In this document: piece after piece, positions 56,877 through 64,000 of the stretch
How positions within the stretch are numbered: the first letter of the stretch is position 1
Layout: the number at the start of each line of letters is the position of its first letter
Source of the DNA: Botryosphaeria dothidea
Taxonomy: Eukaryota; Ascomycota; Dothideomycetes; Botryosphaeriales; Botryosphaeriaceae
Reading direction: 5' to 3'
Assembly (NCBI GenBank): GCA_011503125.2
Contig: WWBZ02000082.1
Location: 3,162,001-3,226,000 of the forward strand
DNA: 64,000 nt
The notes under the pieces: model-generated
Database searches by the model: none
What the model saw: only the letters and a program-made list of their open reading frames with translations
What the model was told of the DNA's origin: nothing
Program-made: the position numbers and the translations under genes

Positions 56877-59412
56877 TCAATCCACATCCGCGAAGGACCA
56901 ACCGTCCCTCTGCCGTGAAGCCGCAACCCCATCTTGACCATCATTCGCCGCCGAATTGACCGACGACGAGCTAGCCTCTCCTACATCAACAGCCCTGCCC
57001 TTGCCCTTATCCACCTTATCCGCCTCTTCAGGCAGCGGAGAGTCATTTCCAGAGCTCTCAAGCCTATCCGCCTCGCCGTCCACGGCCGGCGCCGCACCCT
57101 CACCCTGCTCACTCGCCTGAGCCTGAGCCTGAGCCTGCGCCTGCGCCTGCTCACGCGCTTCCGCCTCAGCAGCAGCGCGACGCTCTGCCTCCTCCCTGTC
57201 CTGCGCGTCCCTCCTCGCCTGCGCCTCCGCCTCCTCTCTCGCCGCGACCATGCGCTCTCCAAGTCCCGGCCACAAGCTGGCCACAAACAGCGCCGTCGAC
57301 CGCTCCACCCCGCGAAGCCTCTCCCGGAACCATGTCCTCTGTTGGTTTTCGCGCTCCCGCAGAAGCCTCTGCGCCACCTCCTCGGGCGAGGGATCTCTCC
57401 TTCTGCCACGGCGACCAGACGGACCGATGTCGACGGCGGCGTTATTGTTGTTTGCCTCGTTTGCCTGCTCTTGCTGCGCAGCAGGACGCTCTCGCTGAGC
57501 CGGCTGCTGTGGTGGGATTCCCACCAGGTTCTCGAAGTAGCGGCGGACGCGATCCCAGCGGTTGCCGAGAAAGCGCTCGCCGAGGAGGCCGGCCTGGATG
57601 ATGTAGATGGCCAGGCCGCAGAGCGAAAGCATGAGGGTGCGTTGCCAGCCGGCACCGCTGAAGAACCAGAGCATGCCGAAGATGCGGAGTAGGAGCCAGA
57701 AGTGCGTCGCGATGGCGGCAATGGGGAATTGCATGGCTTCCTGCTGCTGTTGAAGGATCTGCTGTTGCAGCGGAGGCTGGATGCCTGCGAGAAACGGGTT
57801 TTGGGCAGGGTTATGGGCTTGATTCTCTCGGACGACCTCGCCAGGCGCTGGGAACAAATCTGCTGCAGGCGCTGGGGCAGCACCGTGCTGCGGATGTATC
57901 TGTCTGTCCGTAAGAGTGGCGCGTGTGGGACCCATCAAACGAGCAACGTCGCTCAAAGCTCGCTGATAGGCAAGATTCTGAGTAAGTGCATCGCCAAAGG
58001 ATGTCGAACTAGGCGTGGTAAAAGTACCCTCTGGCGAGTATACGATAGCGTGAGGTCCATTGGGAGAAGAAAGAAGGAAAATATTGTTCGCACTGGCAGA
58101 TCGGGGAGCTGATTCTGTCCTGGCATCGGTTGCATTTGCACTAGTATTGTTTGCCTGGGGATCCCTTGCAGTCTGAGTCTCCTGTCGCCTTGCTGTGATG
58201 TGATCACCGAGCGTGCGGATAAGACGGCGTGTAGCACTGCGCATGCTCTCGTTATCCATCTGCAGTGAGACCAGTTCGCGGTTCCGGGAGTAGAATGGGT
58301 TGGCAACAAGTGTATGTAGCAACTGGTCCATGGTGTTGAGGTAAATGTTCAGGCGTTCAATCTCGATGGCCGCACGTTGGAATTGCGCGGGAGGCATAAG
58401 CCACACCTCTTCCCTGGAAACATTTGGCGGAGCAAGGATATTGTTGATTACGGCGACTTGCTGCTGAGCGGCTTCGAGGTTACTGTGCACTTGGTCCAAC
58501 ATCCTCCGAGAATCCAGACCATTCACCGGATCTGGCAACCGAATCGGGGCCCTCGGATCCAAGACGATCGGAAGCTGGGGCAGTCCAGGGGCGGGTTGCT
58601 GCTGGGGAAGCAGAACAGGACCGTTGTTCACAGAGAAACTCCACCGCTCCCCATTTGGCCCAATTCCGCCTTGAGTGATAGTTACTCGGCCAGGCTGTAG
58701 TTGTGGATGTTGATTACCCGTGCCGGCAGGTTGGGATGCAGATCGGGAATGTCCTCCAGAAGCCTGGCCATTACTGCTGTTGTCGGAAGGCTGGACTCCC
58801 TCAGACGTCCTTCTCTGGTTGAGGCCCATTTGCATCTGTTGCATTTGGCGCATGGCAGCTTGGTGTGCGAGGTTCATTTGCTCCATGAAGGCTGCACTGG
58901 TGACAGGCACACCTTGCTGGACGTTGGGCGCAGCAAACGGTGGAAGGCCTGGCCCCGGAACACGGTCAACGCGTGGTGGTTGCGATTGCGGACGATTGAG
59001 GTTTGCCGCACGAGCATTGGGAGCATTGTTCGGCGGGGGCATGTGGCGGAAGGGGTTCGAAGGCGGAGCTGTGGATGATCGGGCGGTAGGGGCTTCGCTG
59101 AGGACCATGTGAATATTGTAGACTCGTCCCTGTTGGACCTGTAGCTTCATATGAGTATTTTCAGGGAGTAGCATTGTAGTTTAGAAGACGCACATCTCCA
59201 AGCACCACTCCCAAGGTTGTTTCATTCATGACCACCCTGCCCAGATAAATGATGCGCATGCGCTCCGGGGCGGGATGCGACGGCAATGTGTCTCTGATCT
59301 TAAGCTTGAGCTCTCCGATGGATGTGGAAGTTGGTAGAGCAGCGAAGGTGATACCGCCGTCGGCCTCTGGGGACGGCGACAGAACGCGCACGTCGACAGT
59401 CTGGCCAGCCAT
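56877..59412 (-). CDS. HERP/Usa1-like ubiquitin-domain membrane protein
   Basis: Ubiquitin-like domain protein with C-terminal membrane segments, the layout of HERPUD1/Usa1, which scaffold the Hrd1 complex in ER-associated degradation. Two exons, 59412-59194 and 59138-56877; 826 aa. The UBL covers roughly residues 5-85 (VRVLSPSPEADGGITF, LPTSTSIGELKLKIRDTLP, RMRIIYLGRVVMNETTLG). The 55-nt intron has a good CTAAAC branch site. A very long Gln/Asn/Pro-rich middle follows. Two membrane segments sit near 546-595 (AIATHFWLLLRIFGMLWFF, LMLSLCGLAIYIIQAGLLGE). Past them is a highly charged Glu/Ala/Gln tail with QAQAQAQAQAQA, then a C-terminal Ser/Asp stretch. The acceptor could also be 9 bases further in (CAG before GGACGA), removing three residues. 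Confidence 0.8.
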
Positions 59413-59814
59413 GGTGAGGGTCCAGGAAGCCGGGGTACTGCGGCAGCGGCCGGCGTTTGGTTGCGCGACAGCGTTGATTGCGGGGCGGCGAACAAGAAGG
59501 CCGGGAGAAAAATGGGCGTGGGCGCTCTCGCGCGGATTCGATTGTGTGGTAGGTCAGGAACGGGAGCACTGAGGGACGGCATCTGGGGCGAGTGGAGGGA
59601 TGAGGGCGGATGGTCGCGGTGATGGTGGTGCTGGCGAAGGTGCTGGAAAGCGCAACGTAGATCGTCCAGTGCATGAGCTGCAGGGTCGCACAAGCGAAGC
59701 CCCAGCGCCCCGGGCCACCACAGCGTCATCGCCGCCGTCCTGCAGCTTTCACTTCCGTCACCTCCACGAAACCCACGTTCCGCCCACACCTTGTCCACCA
59801 CATGCCGCGATAAA
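59413..59814. promoter_or_regulatory. bidirectional promoter, HERP-like / PSD1
   Basis: 402 bp between divergent start codons. No specific element found. Confidence 0.5.
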
Positions 59815-61511
59815 ATGGCCTCTCACGGGATAGGGCTCGCCCGAACTTCCCGCCGCATTCACTGCGCACTGCGCTCCCATCCGCTACAGCCCCACGCTTT
59901 TGCGCCGCGCTCTCCTCCGCGCCATCCCCGCCTCGCCTCCAGTCAACGTTTCTTCACCGGCTCTGCACGCCGCCAGAACAAGGAAAAGAGTCATTCCGTG
60001 CAAGACTTAGCGAGGCTCTGAAGAACACAAAGATTGAATGGAGGCCCATCCCCGTCGCTCTCGGCGTCGGTTTTTCTGGGCGCCTTTCAATTCTATCGCA
60101 TTCAGCGCGATGAAAAGGCCAGGCGAGACAACGAGGAGAGCTCGTACAGGAGTGGTGGACAATGGTGATGGAGAACGGCCTCGCAAGCGGAAGAGGATCC
60201 GTCCGAGTGGACCTTGGTATGCATAGTCTCTCGCGCCACTGGCTGTGTGCTGACAGTGAACAGGCAAGTCCAGGTCATGTCTACCTTGCCACTCAAGGCT
60301 CTCTCGCGCCTATGGGGCCGATTCAATGAGCTAGATATCCCCTACTATCTGCGTGTCCCCGGGTTCAGACTCTATTCCTTCATCTTCGGCGTCAACCTCG
60401 ACGAGATGGAAGAACAGGACCTGCACAAATATCCCAACTTGGCCAAATTCTTCTACCGCACCCTCAAGCCCGGTGTGAGACCCATTGACCCCAACCCGAA
60501 TGCTGTCGTGTCTCCTGCGACGGAAAAGTCGTGCAGTTCGGAACCATCGACAACGGCGAGGTCGAGCAGGTCAAGGGTGTGACGTACAGTCTGGATGCTC
60601 TCCTTGGAAGCAATCCTCCGAGCAGGCGCAGTTCCGATGCCGGGTCGAACATCTCGTCTTCCCCCTCCTCGCCGCAGCCGAGCTCTGAACGCAAAGCGAT
60701 GGAGACGAAGAAATCATCAAGGCTGACGAGGAGTTTGGTCGTGTCAATGGTATTTCCTATACGTTACCCAATCTCTTCTCAGGCCCATCCAAGGGCAAGA
60801 AGGGCGAGGTCTTGGATCAGTCCCACGCCGCACAGCGCCTCAGCCGAAGCTGAGGTCCGAGCCGACCTTGAGCTGGGCCAGCGGCCGTGGTGGAGTCCAA
60901 TGACCACCCCAAAAGCCCACTGCCTGTACTACTGCGTAATCTACCTCGCCCCTGGCGATTACCACCGGTTTCACTCCCCTGTGAGCTGGGTGACGGAGTC
61001 GCGGCGTCACTTTGCCGGCGAGCTGTACAGCGTCTCTCCCTACCTGGTGCGGACGCTGCCCGGCCTATTCACGTTAAATGAACGCGTCGTCCTCCTCGGC
61101 CGATGGCGGTGGGGCTTCTTCTCGTACATCCCCGTCGGCGCCACCAACGTCGGATCCATCGTCATCAATTTCGATCGCGAGCTGCGCACAAACAGCTTGA
61201 CGACCGACACGGCTGCCGATCGCGCGGCTGAAGAGGCACAACGGCGTGGCGAGCCGTACTCAGGCTATGCAGAAGCAACGTACTACGGCGCCAGCAACGT
61301 GCTGGGCGGCCACGCCCTGAAGAAGGGAGAAGAGATGGGCGGGTTCCAACTTGGCAGCACCATTGTGCTCGTGTTTGAGGCACCCAAGCCTCAGAGGAAG
61401 TCTAGCCTCGATGAAGGCTTCACTGGTACCAAAGGAGGTTGGAAATGGAACATTGAGAAGGGCCAGAAGCTCAAGGTTGGACAAGCAATTGGATACGTGG
61501 AAGAAGACTAA
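59815..61511 (+). CDS. PSD1: mitochondrial phosphatidylserine decarboxylase proenzyme (frame broken about six times)
   Basis: Converts phosphatidylserine to phosphatidylethanolamine at the mitochondrial inner membrane. Two exons, 59815-60216 and 60264-61511 (47-nt intron, TG/G junction, GPW/QVQVM). Presequence [20 protein letters not shown], then a hydrophobic segment. Core: [110 protein letters not shown] and the self-cleavage site LGST near 61348. The coding frame is lost about six times between 59984 and 60851: a missing A (59984-59987), an extra T (60071-60075), an extra base (60139-60165), a missing G (60519), a missing A (60693-60695) and an extra base (60811-60851). The last 660 bases are intact. 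Between the breaks the protein reads as normal PSD1, so sequencing error or recent inactivation are both open. Confidence 0.85.
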
Positions 61512-64000
61512 GCAGGAGCGGATTTCATTGTCCAATTGGTGAAAAGAGAAAAAGATCAGAGAAAGAGAACCAATCGAAAACGGGACACGTATGCTGGCGT
61601 TTGTAATATGTTTGCAGCAAGAGTTGACTTCTGAAGAAATAAAGTGGCGGCAAAGAATTGCCCGTTCTTCCAATAATGAGAAACGCTAATTTATTCCATC
61701 GACCTTCCCGAAATGACATTCTGTGGCTTTCATCGGTTACAACCATTGCCAAGCATTGCACTAGTAGACCGGCTTTCGCGCTTCGTATTCTGGGAAGTCC
61801 AGAATAAGTCTAAAGGAAATAACGGTCCAGGCCCACAAACGTTTGAATTACGGATACTGACCTCGGCTCCTCCCGAAAACTTTACAAGATTCGACGTTAG
61901 AGTTCCTTCCAGCCGCGGTCCACTTTAACGTAACGCCAAATTTAAACCCAACCTGCTGACAGGGCTTGGTATCAAACTCTTGGGTTCGGGGCGGGATCAC
62001 GCATAGCCGCGGGCTATAGGGACGCTGTCCGGTGTTGGATGATTCAGAGCAATCAGCGTCCGTCTATCAGCAATATACAGAGGTCCACATCGAACGGCCA
62101 TGTCTTACATGGATCCCTACATGACCGGGGCAGGGAGGATCGTCGAGGAAAACCTGGGAGCTCAGCTGTGTCAAGAAAAAGCCGGGCGGCAAAGGGATGT
62201 GCAACGAGTGAAGCCGGGGCAGGGAGGCGAAATGGCCTCCTATGTCGGTGGCTGCATGTCAGATGATTGTGGAGTCTGCGACACCACGTTGAAAAGATTT
62301 CCCTCGCAGGAGAGACGTTGAGGTACAGAGGTGTGTGTCTCTCGTCTCCAGCTGCACCCCGAGCTCTTTCAGATCCAACGCGCTTGCCCGCAGCACAGCT
62401 GTCCTTGGTGGTCCCCGCGTTAGCACCGTGACATCCGCTGCAGGCTCCCTTGGAGGTGCTACGGCAGGCTTTGTGCCCGGTAAGCAGCCGCAAGATGCGA
62501 TGTGCCCCTGCGGAAAGATTTGACCGGTCATGTTCGTACCTAATGGAAGCGCTGGGCGGCCGCGGCCAACACTGCACGCTATATGGCAGCAATATAGAGC
62601 AGCAGGGCCGGGTGTTGAGCCTCAATAAACGGATGTATAATGACGGCAGCAACGCAATCAATGCCAGAGATTGATGGATAACGGCATGTGGAGTAAAGGT
62701 CGGTGAGGCGTTCTGTGTAGCCAGCGCGCAGGCGGATGGCAGATGTTGAAACGCAGGCCTGGCGAATCAGCGGCGCAGTGTTCCAACAGCGCAGTTGCCC
62801 AAAGCAGCGGCTGTGCTACGTTACTCGCCGCGAGCAGAGCCTGCCTTTTCACGACAGCCAGCCAACCGATGGCGGAGCCCTCGATCGCGAGCGCACCGGC
62901 GCGGCTTGCAGCATGCGGCTGGCGTGCATCCCTCATCATTGTTACGGCGCGGCCGATATCTATCCCTCACACATCTGCGTTTGCAGCGCGGCGGCAGGCA
63001 GTGCGGACGGGCAGAGCCTATTTTTGGGGAGGCGTTCCCTATCGACCAACCGGACAGGGGATCGGGCGGGTCTCTATTCGTGGCAGGGAGATCATGGGCC
63101 ATTACTCAGAGCACACCCGGCTCCCTCGCCGAAATTCGTTAACGTCACGTCAGGATGCCTCTGAGATACGGACCGCAGGGCCGGCGGCGGGTGTTGCTGT
63201 TGCGGACAAGTTGTACGCATTACGAAGGAGAAACGTCCGGCTGCCACACCGACCCAAAACGAAAGCGGCGCCAAGGGCGAGCGCTGTCGTGGGAGGGCAG
63301 GGCGCAGCGCAGGTGTGGCTGGCTCTCTTCAGGCGGTTGTTGTGGACGCGCATTGGATAACGGCGACGAGGAGCCGGGGTGGTGGGAGGCGCGCGAGGAG
63401 GGCGGAGAGGAGCCACCAGGAGCCACCGAGCAATTTCAGCAAGCGCCGCGCCCGAACGGTCGACGGGCCTTCTCGATGCAGCACACGCTCCCAGAAGCTT
63501 GACCTCGATTCTACACGGCGATGGCGTGTTCAGCGGCAGCTTTCAGCGTTAGATCTGCCCCTGGCCCACGAATCGCAGGCATGAAGGGCGATATTGCGCG
63601 GTCTGATATCGATTCAGCGATATTCATATGGACGGCCATTGGCACCTCGGGCGCGTGGTGCTGTGCTTATCTCTTCGGGCTTGGCGAGGCTCGGGGAGGC
63701 CTGATCCCTCCACGCCCGGACGAGCCTTTCCGCACGCAGATGCTCGCGATGCGACCAGCCGAGAGTGTTTTAGCGATGCGCGCGGCCGCCAGGGCCAGCG
63801 CAAGGGTCTGGCCTTCATCAAGAGGAATGCGTGTGCGTGCGTCCCGGTCGTGTGCCCGTCGCAAGCCCAAGCCCATCGTTGCTTCTGCATTGCATGTGCA
63901 TCCACCACCTCTCACTCCCAGCGCCGCCTTCTCCCCTGTGGCGGCGCGACGACTCTCGACGTAGTTAACTGCCTCTCCGTGCCGCCCCAGTCCAGCCGCA
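61512..64000. other. right-end region, no gene recognised
   Basis: About 2.5 kb past the PSD1 stop. Frames such as 62100-62321 and 62743-63360 show no recognised domain or splice layout. The last kilobase is GC-rich and may be the upstream region of a gene beyond the window. Confidence 0.45.

Noticed and set aside
62100..62321. Plus-strand frame starting MSYMDPYMTGAGRIVEE
   Set aside because: Short, no family, ends without structure; possible 5' leader of a gene outside the window but unsupported.
48878..62520. Shared 16-mer CCCCTGCGGAAAGATT at about 48882 and 62505
   Set aside because: Expected about once by chance in a window of this size; flanks are unrelated.
1..64000. tRNA genes and CRISPR arrays
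   Set aside because: I looked for T-loop (GTTCGA-type) boxes and for regularly spaced repeats and found none that fit; a tRNA scan would settle the first.

Overview
The window is nuclear DNA of a filamentous ascomycete (Pezizomycotina; Dothideomycetes is my guess, not shown). The evidence is: compact genes split by introns of about 45-80 nt with GT-AG ends and CTAAC/CTAAT-like branch sites; a dispersed single 5S rRNA gene; and a typical housekeeping set (Mis12, LAMMER kinase, SRP19, DBP6, GPI3, CASP, VPS3, LCHN, PSD1). I rebuilt 20 protein genes exon by exon, plus one 5S rRNA gene, a dispersed short inverted-repeat element and several simple repeats.

Layout. 1-13 kb: kinetochore MIS12, LAMMER kinase (with a 2.9 kb non-coding upstream region), class III aminotransferase and, divergently, SRP19. 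13-18 kb: a repeat-rich gap, then a secreted pepsin-like aspartic protease with a 14-nt exon and an 810-nt intron. 20.7-27.5 kb: DBP6 and GPI3 divergent from a 288-bp spacer, then a secreted DUF3455 protein. 30-44 kb: Golgi CASP and CORVET subunit VPS3 divergent from a 304-bp spacer, a GFA/CENP-V protein, an LCHN (DENN-like) protein and an F-box protein. 45.7-52.7 kb: an accessory-looking block with two small secreted proteins, a tyrosyl-tRNA-synthetase-like protein that has lost most tyrosine-binding residues, and an AIM9-like phosphotransferase whose catalytic residues are replaced. 53-61.5 kb: a small conserved-looking protein, the 5S rRNA gene bracketed by two copies of the inverted-repeat element, a mitochondrial-type PP2C phosphatase, a HERP/Usa1-like ubiquitin-domain membrane protein and PSD1. 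The last 2.5 kb shows no gene I can support.

Working together: CASP, VPS3, LCHN, SRP19, GPI3 and the HERP-like protein all serve the secretory/endomembrane system, but nothing suggests an operon-like unit. The most unusual part is 45.7-52.7 kb. SRP19, the aspartic protease and PSD1 carry single-base frame breaks, most of them in homopolymers; this looks more like assembly error than decay, although six breaks in the first kilobase of PSD1 is a striking cluster.
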